From Rubellimicrobium roseum (GTDB lineage: Bacteria; Pseudomonadota; Alphaproteobacteria; Rhodobacterales; Rhodobacteraceae), in assembly GCF_006152145.1 (NCBI RefSeq), contig NZ_VDFV01000002.1, forward strand, positions 62,001 to 126,000: DNA of 64,000 nt, given 5' to 3'. The notes under the pieces were generated by a model. The model was not told the origin of the DNA and searched no databases. It worked only from the letters and a program-made list of their open reading frames with translations. Of the stretch, positions 1-8,282 are shown piece by piece. The translations under genes were made by a program, and so were the position numbers. Each line of letters starts with the position of its first letter. Position 1 is the stretch's first letter.

Positions 1-1767
1 GGCGCGCCAGTCGGTGACCGCCGTCTTGATCGCGATGCCCTGCTGGAGTTGGCTGAGCCAGACGAAGTCCTCGAACCGTTCGGGCCAGCGGAAGTAGCGG
101 AACATCGTCGCCGCGATCCGTGGGTTGCCCCCCGGGCCCCCATCCGGCGAGTTGTTGCGCTGGTGGGATTCGAGCACCGGCGAGGCGATGTTCCAGTCCT
201 CGGGCCCGGCGAAGCGGCGGATCACGTCCATGGACGGATAGGACTGGAAGCCGAACTCGGAGCAGAAGCGCGGGGCCACGTCGCGGTAGTGCTCGAAGGG
301 CTTGCCCTCGTGCCACACGCTCCAGAAGTGCATGTCGCCCGAGCCGTCCTCGTGCCAGGCGTCGCGGAAGTTGAGGTAGCCCGGCGAGGGCGAGGAGGGC
401 CACCAGTTGGCGGTGGGGTCCGTGGCCTTGAGCGCCGTCTCGATGGTGCGGTTCAGGCGGTCGTAGCTGACGAGGTAGCGGTCGCGGTCCTTGCGCGACT
501 CCTCGAACCAGTTCAGCGCGCCGATGAGTTCATTGTCGCCGCACCAGAGCGCGAGGGAGGCATGGTGGTGGATGCGGGCGACGTTCTCGCGCACCTCGGC
601 CTCGACCTCGGCCAGGAAGTCGGGCGTGGAGGGATAGAGATTGCAGGAGAACATGAAGTCCTGCCAGACCATCAGGCCCAGCTCGTCGCAGGCGTCGTAG
701 AAGCTGTCGGGCTCGTAGCGCCCGCCGCCCCAGACGCGGATCATGTTCATGTTGGCGTCGACGGCGGACTGCAGGAGGTCGCGCGTGGCCTTTTCGGTGA
801 TCCGCCCGGCGAGCGCGTCGGTGGGAATCCAGTTGGCGCCCTTGGCGAAGACGGGGCGGCCGTTGACGCGGAAGCCGAAGCTCAGGCCTGCGGCGTCGGG
901 CTCGGTGACGAGCTCGATCCGGCGCAGGCCGATGCGACGGCGCGCGACGTCGCCGCCGATCTGCACCTCGAGATCGTAGAGCGTCTGCGGCCCCATGCCC
1001 GCGGGCCACCAGAAGGAGGGATTCTCCACGTCGAAGATGACGGCCACGCCGCCGTCCTCGAGGAGGCCCTCGGCGGTCTGGCCGGCGAAGGTGATGCGGA
1101 AGGGCGTCCCGTCGGCGTTCTCGGCCCAGGCGGTGACCGTCACGGCGACGCGTCCCCCCTCGTGCTCCTGCGCGACGGCGACCCGCTCGATGCGCGGGGC
1201 CTCGGCGCGTTCGAGCCAGATGCCGCCGGTGATCCCGAAGGGGCAGAGCGCGATGTTCCAGTCCCAGCCCCAGTCGCAGGCCACCTTGCGCAGCATGTTG
1301 CCGTGCGGGATCGGGTTGTTCTGGTGGATGTAGGGCACCGGGAAGGGCTGGGCGGCCGCGCGGGCGGCGGCCTCCTTCGGGGCGGAGTGGAAGGTGACGG
1401 TGATCTCGTTGCGCCCCCGCTGGGCAACCTCGGTCAGGTCCACGCGCCAGGTGCGGAAGGCGTTGGCCGCGTGCAGGACCTCCACGCCGTTCACCCGCAC
1501 GGTCGCCACAGTGTCGAGCCCCTCGACGGCCAGGACGACGCCGGGCTCGGCGAGGTCGACCACGCGCCGGATCGTCCATTCCCGTTCGGCGATCCAGCGG
1601 AGGCGAAGCTCGTTGCGGCCCCAGTAGGGCTCGGCGATCAGGCGCGCCTCGTGCAATGCGGTGATCCCGTCGCCGGGCACGCGCATGGGGCAGGAGTACT
1701 CTCCGGTGTCGTCGGTGAGCGACCAGGACCCGCACAGGTCCTGGATCGCCGAAGGGGGAATGGTCAC
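1..1767 (-). CDS. Glycoside hydrolase family 2, beta-mannosidase-like (partial)
   Basis: GH2 enzyme most like a beta-mannosidase, which releases mannose from the non-reducing end of beta-mannosides. No signal peptide is seen, so it probably works in the cytoplasm on imported sugar. The frame (589 codons) runs off the left edge, so the C-terminus is missing. Visible order is an N-terminal jelly-roll, an immunoglobulin-like domain, then the TIM barrel. Glu413 in WCGDNE fits the general acid/base and Glu504 in CSEFGF the nucleophile. The GTG start at 1767 shares GTGA with the stop of the ABC ATPase gene, making it the last visible operon gene. Another GH2 specificity is possible by eye. Confidence 0.88.
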   Translation of the reverse strand, partial: MTIPPSAIQDLCGSWSLTDDTGEYSCPMRVPGDGITALHEARLIAEPYWGRNELRLRWIAEREWTIRRVVDLAEPGVVLAVEGLDTVATVRVNGVEVLHAANAFRTWRVDLTEVAQRGRNEITVTFHSAPKEAAARAAAQPFPVPYIHQNNPIPHGNMLRKVACDWGWDWNIALCPFGITGGIWLERAEAPRIERVAVAQEHEGGRVAVTVTAWAENADGTPFRITFAGQTAEGLLEDGGVAVIFDVENPSFWWPAGMGPQTLYDLEVQIGGDVARRRIGLRRIELVTEPDAAGLSFGFRVNGRPVFAKGANWIPTDALAGRITEKATRDLLQSAVDANMNMIRVWGGGRYEPDSFYDACDELGLMVWQDFMFSCNLYPSTPDFLAEVEAEVRENVARIHHHASLALWCGDNELIGALNWFEESRKDRDRYLVSYDRLNRTIETALKATDPTANWWPSSPSPGYLNFRDAWHEDGSGDMHFWSVWHEGKPFEHYRDVAPRFCSEFGFQSYPSMDVIRRFAGPEDWNIASPVLESHQRNNSPDGGPGGNPRIAATMFRYFRWPERFEDFVWLSQLQQGIAIKTAVTDWRA

Positions 1768-2852
1768 AGCCGCTCTTCCGTCTTGGCGTCGAACATCGAA
1801 GCCTTGGAAGGGTCGATGCCGATGGTCAAGCGGTCGCCCCGGACGACCCGTGCCTGGCCGTCCATTCGGATGCGGAAGGGTTTTCCGGCCACTTGCGCCC
1901 AGACCAGGGTGTCGGCCCCCATGGGCTCCACGAGATCGACCGTGACCTCGCCCTTGATCGGGGCGGCGTTCACCAGGGCCCCGGTCGCGACGTGCTCGGG
2001 CCGGATGCCGAGGATGGCGGGGCGGTCGGCCACCTGGGGCGCGCCGAGCTGGTAGCCCGCCATGTCGATCTGGAAGCCTTCAGCTCGGAAGGTGCCGCGC
2101 TCGTAGTGGCCGTCGAGGAAGTTCATGGACGGGCTGCCGATGAAGTCGGCCACGTACTTGCTCTGGGGGCGGTTGTAGATCTCGTCCGGGGTGCCGAGCT
2201 GCATGACCTTGCCGCTGCGCATGATGGCGATGCGATCGGCGAGCGTCATCGCCTCCACCTGATCGTGGGTCACGTAGATCATGGTGTTGTCGAGGTCCTG
2301 GTGGAGGCGCTTGATCTCCACCCTGAGGTCGGCGCGCAGCTTGGCGTCGAGGTTCGACAGCGGCTCGTCGAAGAGGAACACGTCCACGTCGCGCACGAGC
2401 GCCCGTCCGATGGCCACCCGCTGGCGCTGCCCGCCCGAGAGCGCGGCGGGCTTGCGGTCGAGGAGCGGCTCGATCTGCAGGATCCTGGCGGCCTTGGCGA
2501 CGCGGGCTTCGATCTCGGCCTGCGCCATGCGGGCGTTCTTCAGCCCGAAGCTCAGGTTCCCCCGCACGGTCATCTGCGGATAGAGCGCGTAGGACTGGAA
2601 CACCATGCCGATGCCGCGCTCGGAAGGCTCCAGCCAGGTGACGTTCCGACCCTTTATGAAGATCTGCCCGTCGGTGGGCTCCAGGAGCCCGGCGATGCAG
2701 TTGAGGAGCGTGGACTTCCCGCAGCCGGAGGAGCCCAGGAGCACCAGGAACTCGCCGTCGTGGATGTCGAGGTTGAGGTCCCTGAGGACCGTGATGGCGC
2801 CGTAGGTGAGCGTCAGGTCGCGGATGCGGACCGAGTGGTTGGGAACGAGCAT
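1764..2852 (-). CDS. Sugar ABC transporter ATP-binding protein (MalK/UgpC/AglK type)
   Basis: Energises import of a sugar by the adjacent permease pair on the inner face of the membrane. The 362-residue protein has Walker A GSSGCGKST at residues 40-48, a signature LSGGQRQR near 140, Walker B ending FLFDEP, a D-loop, and a C-terminal OB-fold (TOBE) regulatory region typical of carbohydrate CUT1 ATPases. The ATG is 3 bases past the permease stop and the gene ends overlapping the beta-mannosidase start, so it is translated from the same mRNA. The substrate is inferred only from the neighbouring hydrolase: probably a beta-mannoside or related glycoside. Confidence 0.95.
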   Translation of the reverse strand: MLVPNHSVRIRDLTLTYGAITVLRDLNLDIHDGEFLVLLGSSGCGKSTLLNCIAGLLEPTDGQIFIKGRNVTWLEPSERGIGMVFQSYALYPQMTVRGNLSFGLKNARMAQAEIEARVAKAARILQIEPLLDRKPAALSGGQRQRVAIGRALVRDVDVFLFDEPLSNLDAKLRADLRVEIKRLHQDLDNTMIYVTHDQVEAMTLADRIAIMRSGKVMQLGTPDEIYNRPQSKYVADFIGSPSMNFLDGHYERGTFRAEGFQIDMAGYQLGAPQVADRPAILGIRPEHVATGALVNAAPIKGEVTVDLVEPMGADTLVWAQVAGKPFRIRMDGQARVVRGDRLTIGIDPSKASMFDAKTEERL

Positions 2853-2855
2853 GGA

Positions 2856-3812
2856 TCAGCCTTTCACGGCGCCCGCGGCGATGCCGCGCACGAAGAGCTT
2901 GCCGGATGCGAAGTAGACGATCAGGGGGACGAGGCCGGTGAGCAGCGTCGCCGCCATGTTGACGTTGTATTCCTTCACGCCCTGGACCGAGTTGACGATG
3001 TTGTTGAGCTGCACCGTCATCGGGTAGTTCTCGGGCCGGGTGTAGACGACGCCGAACAGGAAGTCGTTCCAGATGCCCGTGACCTGGATGATCATCGACA
3101 CCACGAAGATCGGCAGCGACATCGGCAGCATGATCTGGAGGAAGATCCGCCAGAAACCCGCCCCGTCGACGCGCGCGGCCTTGAACAGTTCCTCGGGCAT
3201 CGCGGCGAAGTAGTTGCGGAACAGGAGCACGTTGATGGGCATCCCGAAGATGGTGTGCACCAGCACGAGGCCCCAGAGGGAGCCGTAGAGGCCCAGTTCC
3301 CGCAGCAGGATCACGATCGGGTAGAGCATCACCTGGTAGGGGATGAAGGCGCCGATCAGCAGGATGGCGAAGAAGGTCTCGCTGCCCTTGAAGCGCCAGC
3401 GCGCGAGCGCATAGCCCGACACCGAGGCCACGGCGATGGAGACGATCACCGAGGGCACCAGGATGCGGACCGAGTTCCAGAAGCCGCGCGACAGGCCCTC
3501 GCAGTTGAGGCCGGTGCAGGCCTCGGCCCAGGCCTTGACCCAGGGCTGGAAGGTCACCTCCATCGGCGGGGCGAAGATGTTGCCCATGCGGATCTCGGGC
3601 ATGCCCTTGAGCGAGGTCATCACCATGACCCAGAGGGGCAGCAGGTAGTACACCGAGACGAGGATCAGCGTGCCATAGAGGAAGATGTTGGCGCGGGAGA
3701 AGGCGCGGCGCGGGCGGCGGCCGCGCGGGCCGGTCATGTCGCCCACGCTGCCGGTGCGTTCGTGGACCGGGTCGAGGGCGGCCAGTGTGTTCAGGCTTGC
3801 GGGATCAGCCAC
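2856..3812 (-). CDS. Carbohydrate ABC transporter permease, MalG/AglG type
   Basis: Inner-membrane permease of a CUT1 sugar importer, 318 residues. A basic N-terminal tail of about 40 residues precedes six predicted membrane segments. The cytoplasmic EAA loop that docks the ATPase is visible as EELFKAARVDGAGFWRIF near residue 215. The extended loop after the first helix, with the Cys pair in ACTGLNC, is typical of AglG-like permeases. Its start overlaps the end of the upstream permease by 8 bases, which implies translational coupling and a 1:1 permease ratio. Confidence 0.93.
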   Translation of the reverse strand: MADPASLNTLAALDPVHERTGSVGDMTGPRGRRPRRAFSRANIFLYGTLILVSVYYLLPLWVMVMTSLKGMPEIRMGNIFAPPMEVTFQPWVKAWAEACTGLNCEGLSRGFWNSVRILVPSVIVSIAVASVSGYALARWRFKGSETFFAILLIGAFIPYQVMLYPIVILLRELGLYGSLWGLVLVHTIFGMPINVLLFRNYFAAMPEELFKAARVDGAGFWRIFLQIMLPMSLPIFVVSMIIQVTGIWNDFLFGVVYTRPENYPMTVQLNNIVNSVQGVKEYNVNMAATLLTGLVPLIVYFASGKLFVRGIAAGAVKG

Positions 3813-4740
3813 GCTTCTTGCCTCCGAACTCGAGATAGGCCCAGGGGATCAGGATGATGATGACGCTGAGCAGCATCATGGTCGAGGCGGCGAAGCCCTG
3901 CCCAAGGTTCTGCGCGGCGAACATGGAGTCCATGACGTACTTCGCGGGCACCTCGGAGGAGCCGCCGGGACCGCCGCCGGTCTGCGCGATCACGAGGTCG
4001 TAGACCTTCACGATGCCCGAGGCGATCAGCACCAGCGAGGTCACGAAGACCGGCCGCATCATCGGGATGATGACATGGGTGTAGGTCTTCCAGGTCGGGA
4101 TGCCGTCAATCTTGGCGGCCTTCCAGATTTCCTCGTCCACGCCGCGCAGGCCGGCGAGCATGATGCACATGATGAGGCCGGTGCCCTGCCAGAGAGCGGC
4201 GATCAGGATGCCGTAGATCACGATGTCCGCGTCGTAGAGCGGGTCGAAGGTGAAGCTCTGCCAGCCCCAGGAGCGCACGACCGACTGCAGGCCCAGCTCG
4301 GGATTCAGGATCCATTGCCAGACGAGGCCCGTCACCACGAAGGACAGCGCGAAGGGGTAGAGGATGATGGTGCGGATCACGTCCTCGCCGCGGATCTTGC
4401 GGTCGAGCAGGGCTGCCAGGACGAAGCCGATGGCCAGGGTGAAGATCATCGACAGGATGCCGAAGATCGCGAGGTTCTCGATCGACACGTACCAGCGGGG
4501 CGTGGACCAGAGCCGCTCGTATTGCGAGAGCCCGTCCCATTCGAGCTTGGGCAGCAGGCGCGAGTTCGTGAAGGAATGCACCACGGTCCAGACCGTGCAG
4601 CCGACGAAGATGACGACCGCGACCAGGACCATGGGGAGCGAGGCGATCTTGGCGCTCAGGTTGCGGAACAGGCGCATCGGGCGGCGGGCGGGGGCGGCCC
4701 GCGATTCGGCGATGGCGGACGCCTCGTGCGTGGTGGCCAT
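3805..4740 (-). CDS. Carbohydrate ABC transporter permease, MalF/AglF type
   Basis: Partner permease of the same importer, 311 residues with six predicted membrane spans and a polar N-terminal tail rich in Ala and Arg. The EAA loop reads EEIWKAAKIDGIPTWKTY, followed by a proline-containing helix as in MalF/UgpA. It lies 65 bases downstream of the binding-protein gene, separated by a strong stem-loop, and overlaps the next permease gene by 8 bases. Confidence 0.93.
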   Translation of the reverse strand: MATTHEASAIAESRAAPARRPMRLFRNLSAKIASLPMVLVAVVIFVGCTVWTVVHSFTNSRLLPKLEWDGLSQYERLWSTPRWYVSIENLAIFGILSMIFTLAIGFVLAALLDRKIRGEDVIRTIILYPFALSFVVTGLVWQWILNPELGLQSVVRSWGWQSFTFDPLYDADIVIYGILIAALWQGTGLIMCIMLAGLRGVDEEIWKAAKIDGIPTWKTYTHVIIPMMRPVFVTSLVLIASGIVKVYDLVIAQTGGGPGGSSEVPAKYVMDSMFAAQNLGQGFAASTMMLLSVIIILIPWAYLEFGGKKRG

Positions 4741-4761
4741 TGGGAAGTCCTCCCTGAGGGG

Positions 4762-4795
4762 GGCCGGGGCGCGCGACGGATGGCGCGCCCCGGCC
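4762..4795 (-). promoter_or_regulatory. Strong stem-loop between binding-protein and permease genes
   Basis: A perfect 13-bp inverted repeat (4762-4774 and 4783-4795, arm GGCCGGGGCGCGC) with an 8-base loop lies directly after the binding-protein stop codon and before the first permease. No T-run follows, so it looks less like a full terminator than an mRNA-stabilising or attenuating hairpin. Such hairpins are known between malE and malF and leave the binding protein in excess over the membrane subunits. Confidence 0.75.
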
Positions 4796-4805
4796 GGACG
4801 GTCCG

Positions 4806-6038
4806 TCAGTCGGCGTTGGCGATGATGTCGGAGAAGCGCTGCTGCGCGTCGGCCGCGCTCATGTCGGTCGAGGCCCAGAACTCGGTCATGAGGTCGTTGA
4901 TCTGCTGCGCGGTGTCGGGCGACAGGAGCTGCTCGGTCGCCGGGACGATGTTTCCGGCGGCCAGGATGTCCAGGCCCTTGCGGGTGCAGTCGTTGACGTC
5001 CTCGAGGTTCACGTCCCCGCGCACCGGGAGCGAGCCCTTGGCGGCGTTGAAGCTCACCTGCACCTCGGGCGAGATCAGGAGCTGGGCCAGATCCTTCTGC
5101 GCCTGGGTGACCTCGGGGTCGTCCTGGGCGGGGAAGTAGAAGGCGTCGCCGCCCGTGGAGATCACCTCGGTCACACCCAGGCCGGGAAGGCAGGTGTAGT
5201 CGGTGCCCGCGACCTCGCCCGCGAGGGCGAACTCGCCCTGGGCCCAGTCACCCATGATCTGCGCGCCGGCCTGGTCCGTGATGACGAGGTTGGTGGCCTG
5301 GTTCCAGTCCTGCACGTTCGAGCCCTGCGCGAACTCCCGCGCTTGGGCGGCCGCCTCGAAGACGGAGGTGAACTCGGGGCCCATGACGGCCTCGGCGTCT
5401 TTGTCGCGGTAGACCTTGAGCCAGGCCTCCTCGCCGGCGAGCGCGACCGCCATCACCTGGAAGGCGCCGCCCGACTGCCAGGGCTGTCCGCCCAGCGCGA
5501 GCGGGATCTTGCCGGCGGCGCGAAGCTCGTCGGCGGTGTCCACGAATTCCTGCCAGTTGGTCGGCACGGCCAGGCCCGCGTCCTCATAGGCCTTGTTCGA
5601 CAGCCACATCCACTGCCAGGAGTGGATGTTGACCGGCACGCAGTAGATGCGGCCCTCGTAGGTGCAGGCGTCCAGGAGGTCCGACGGATTGACGAGGTCC
5701 TTCCAGCCGTTGGCCTCGGCCACGTCGGTGAGGTCGAGCAGGAGGCCGGCTTCGATCAGCTCCTCGGCTTGGCGGCCATGGTTGAACTGGAACGCGTCCA
5801 TCGGGTCGCCGCCCAGGATGCGCGAGATCATGATCGGGCGGGCCGTATCGCCGCCTCCGGCGATGGCGCCGTCCACCCAGGTGTGGGTGCCGGTCGCGTT
5901 CAGCGCCTCGGCGAACTTGGCGACAGCGTTGGCTTCGCCGCCGGAGGTCCACCAATGGGTCACCTCGAGGTCGACGGCATGGGCGGCCGTGGCGGCGCAG
6001 AGGGCCGTGGCCCCCAGCAAGCTGGTGGTCAGTTTCAC
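4806..6038 (-). CDS. Sugar ABC transporter periplasmic substrate-binding protein
   Basis: Family-1 extracellular solute-binding protein of 410 residues, AglE/UgpB-like. A Sec signal peptide (about residues 1-21, ending AAHA before VDLEVTHWW) exports it to the periplasm, where it would deliver sugar to the permeases. Aromatic-rich stretches such as HSWQWMWLS fit stacking against a sugar ring. It is first in the leftward operon, preceded by a purine-rich ribosome site (GGAGGAG) and by the LacI-type operator. The ligand is not readable from sequence; the neighbouring hydrolase suggests beta-mannosides. Confidence 0.93.
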   Translation of the reverse strand: MKLTTSLLGATALCAATAAHAVDLEVTHWWTSGGEANAVAKFAEALNATGTHTWVDGAIAGGGDTARPIMISRILGGDPMDAFQFNHGRQAEELIEAGLLLDLTDVAEANGWKDLVNPSDLLDACTYEGRIYCVPVNIHSWQWMWLSNKAYEDAGLAVPTNWQEFVDTADELRAAGKIPLALGGQPWQSGGAFQVMAVALAGEEAWLKVYRDKDAEAVMGPEFTSVFEAAAQAREFAQGSNVQDWNQATNLVITDQAGAQIMGDWAQGEFALAGEVAGTDYTCLPGLGVTEVISTGGDAFYFPAQDDPEVTQAQKDLAQLLISPEVQVSFNAAKGSLPVRGDVNLEDVNDCTRKGLDILAAGNIVPATEQLLSPDTAQQINDLMTEFWASTDMSAADAQQRFSDIIANAD

Positions 6039-6072
6039 GATTTTCTCCTCCCGTGCGGAAACCGTCTCGTTT

Positions 6073-6088
6073 CCTATAACGATTTAGG
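6073..6088. promoter_or_regulatory. Candidate LacI-family operator
   Basis: Imperfect 16-bp palindrome CCTATAACGATTTAGG centred on CG, with 12 of 16 positions symmetric: the size and centre usual for LacI-family operators. It covers the -10 of the leftward sugar operon and lies 66 bases upstream of the divergent LacI-type gene. Repression of the operon by that regulator in the absence of sugar is inferred. Confidence 0.6.
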
Positions 6089-6103
6089 AGTAGAACGAAT
6101 CAA
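6074..6103 (-). promoter_or_regulatory. Promoter of the sugar-uptake operon
   Basis: On the minus strand, TTGATT (6103-6098) and TTATAG (6079-6074) are separated by 18 bases and precede the binding-protein gene by about 35 bases. The -10 is embedded in the palindromic operator, a simple arrangement for repression. Confidence 0.5.
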
Positions 6104-6153
6104 ACGCGGCTGACAAGCGGGATTCGCGCGCCGCCTCTGGGAGGAGAGAAAAC

Positions 6154-7191
6154 GTGAGCGACACGGCGGCCGAAGGGCCCCTGCCCTCCGCTGGCGGACA
6201 CCGGGGAGAGACCCCGACGCTCAAGACCATCGCGCGGATGACGGGCCTTGCCGTGGCGACCGTGTCGCGGGCGCTGGCCGACGCCCCGGACCTGCGGGCG
6301 GACACCAAGGCGCTGGTGCGCAAGGTGGCGGACGAGCTGGGCTATGTCCCCAACCGCGCCGGGTTGCGGCTGCGCACCGGGCGCACGCAGGTGATCGCGC
6401 TCGCCATGTCGCCCGAGCACGACATGATGAACAACACGGCGCGGCTGATCTCCTCCCTGGCCGGGACGCTGCGCGAGACGCCCTACCACCTCAACGTCAG
6501 CTACTTCTTTCCGGGCGAGGACCTGCTGAAGCCGATCCGGCACATCGTGGAGACGGGGCTGGCCGATGCGGTGATCTTCAACCAGACCCTGCCCGACGAT
6601 CCCCGCGTGGCCTGGCTCATGGAGCGGCGCTTTCCCTTCGCGACGCATGGACGGACCCGATGGGCCGACCGGCACGCCTGGGCGGATTTCGACAACCTGG
6701 CCTTCGGGGCCATCGCGGTGCGCCGGCTCGCGCGGGCGGGGCGGCGGCGGATCGCGGTGATCGCGCCTCCGCTCGACCAGAACTACGCCCAGGACATCGT
6801 GGCGGGCGCGACCCTCGCCGCCGCCGAGGCGGGCGTCGAGGTGCGCATCCTGCCCCAGCTCACCAGCGATGCCGCCTCGGCCGTGGTGCAGGAGCGCATG
6901 GCGCAGGTGCTGCCCGAGGGGGTCGACGGCGTGATCTGCGCTTCGACCAACTCGGCCATGGCCACTGTGGCGGCGCTCGAGTCGCTCGGGCTGCGGCTCG
7001 GGCGCGAGATCGATCTCGTGGCCAAGGAGGCCATCCCCTTCCTTTCCCTGTTCCGTCGCGAGATCATCGCGATCCGGGAGGATGTGGGACGGGCGGGCGC
7101 GGTGCTGGCGCGCGCGGCGATGCGCGCGATCCGCGAGCCGGGGGCACCGCCGCTCCAGGACCTCGAGACTCCCCAGGACGACGACCAGTGA
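6154..7191 (+). CDS. LacI-family transcriptional regulator of the sugar locus
   Basis: 345-residue LacI/GalR repressor, AglR-like. The N-terminal helix-turn-helix is at about residues 23-45 (LKTIARMTGLAVATVSRAL), followed by the hinge and a periplasmic-binding-protein-like sugar-sensing domain. A GTG start at 6154 is chosen because GGGAGGAG lies just upstream. It is divergent from the transporter operon and followed closely by two sugar-metabolism genes, so it probably controls both arms. The inducer is unknown. Confidence 0.92.
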   Translation: MSDTAAEGPLPSAGGHRGETPTLKTIARMTGLAVATVSRALADAPDLRADTKALVRKVADELGYVPNRAGLRLRTGRTQVIALAMSPEHDMMNNTARLISSLAGTLRETPYHLNVSYFFPGEDLLKPIRHIVETGLADAVIFNQTLPDDPRVAWLMERRFPFATHGRTRWADRHAWADFDNLAFGAIAVRRLARAGRRRIAVIAPPLDQNYAQDIVAGATLAAAEAGVEVRILPQLTSDAASAVVQERMAQVLPEGVDGVICASTNSAMATVAALESLGLRLGREIDLVAKEAIPFLSLFRREIIAIREDVGRAGAVLARAAMRAIREPGAPPLQDLETPQDDDQ

Positions 7192-7201
7192 AAGGACCGA
7201 C

Positions 7202-8257
7202 ATGACCAGCCAGATCAAGGGCCCGGCGATCTTCCTCGCGCAGTTCGCGGGCGACGCGGCGCCGTTCAACTCGCTGAAGGACATCGCCGGATGGGCGGCG
7301 TCCCTGGGCTACAAGGGCGTGCAGATCCCGACCTTCGACGCCCGGCTCTTCGACCTCGACCGCGCGGCCGAGAGCCAGGACTACTGCGACGAGGTGAAGG
7401 GCATCTGCGCCGACGCCGGCGTGGAGATCACCGAGCTGTCCACGCACCTCCAGGGGCAGCTCGTGGCGGTGAACCCGGCCTACGACCTCGCCTTCGACGC
7501 CTTCGCGCCGGCGCGGCTGCACCGGAACCCGCAGGGGCGGCAGGAATGGGCGGTCGATCAGGTCAAGAAGGGCGCGATCGCCTCGCGCAAGCTGGGGCTC
7601 GACCGGCACGTGGGCTTCTCGGGCTCGCTCGCCTTCCCCTATCTCTATCCCTGGCCGCAGCGGCCCGAGGGACTGATCGAGGAAGCCTTCGCCGAGCTGG
7701 GGCGCCGGTGGCGGCCGATCCTCGACGTCTATGCCGAGAACGGCGTGTCCTACGGCTACGAGATCCATCCGGGCGAGGACATCTTCGACGGCGCGACCTT
7801 CGAGATGTTCCTGGACGCCGTGGGCGGGCACGTCGCGGCGACGATCAACTACGACCCGTCGCACTTCCTGCTCCAGCAGCTCGACTACCTCGCCTTCATC
7901 GACATCTACCACGAGCGGATCACGTCCTTCCACGTCAAGGACGCCGAGTTCAACCCGGACGGGCGGCAGGGCGTCTATTCGGGCTACCAGTCCTGGATCA
8001 ACCGCGCGGGGCGGTTCCGCAGCTTGGGCGACGGGCAGGTGGACTTCAGCGGCATTTTCTCCAAGCTCACGCAGCACGGCTTCGATGGCTGGGCGGTGCT
8101 GGAATGGGAATGCGCGATCAAGTCGCCTGAGCAAGGGGCGGCCGAGGGCGCGCCCTTCATCGCGTCTCATCTGATCGAGCGGGCCGCGAAGGCCTTCGAC
8201 GATTTCGCGGGCGGGGAGCGCGACGAAGCCGCCATCAAGGCGATGCTGGGGCTTTGA
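7202..8257 (+). CDS. Sugar phosphate isomerase/epimerase-like protein (AP-endonuclease-2 TIM barrel)
   Basis: 351-residue xylose-isomerase-like TIM-barrel protein. Candidate metal ligands appear in YGYEIHPGEDIFD, NYDPSHF, SFHVKDAEF and the C-terminal WEWECA. Family members isomerise or epimerise sugars or their keto derivatives, commonly beside Gfo/Idh oxidoreductases as here. The ATG at 7202 is preferred over in-frame upstream starts because AAAGGA lies 6 bases before it and it follows the regulator stop by 10 bases. The substrate cannot be named; a mannose-derived sugar is an inference from context. Confidence 0.88.
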   Translation: MTSQIKGPAIFLAQFAGDAAPFNSLKDIAGWAASLGYKGVQIPTFDARLFDLDRAAESQDYCDEVKGICADAGVEITELSTHLQGQLVAVNPAYDLAFDAFAPARLHRNPQGRQEWAVDQVKKGAIASRKLGLDRHVGFSGSLAFPYLYPWPQRPEGLIEEAFAELGRRWRPILDVYAENGVSYGYEIHPGEDIFDGATFEMFLDAVGGHVAATINYDPSHFLLQQLDYLAFIDIYHERITSFHVKDAEFNPDGRQGVYSGYQSWINRAGRFRSLGDGQVDFSGIFSKLTQHGFDGWAVLEWECAIKSPEQGAAEGAPFIASHLIERAAKAFDDFAGGERDEAAIKAMLGL

Positions 8258-8282
8258 GGATCACGGGACAGGAGGACGCATC

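Noticed and set aside
49-2055. 668-codon plus-strand frame over the beta-mannosidase and ATPase genes
   Set aside because: Antisense of two well-supported genes; no recognisable domain.
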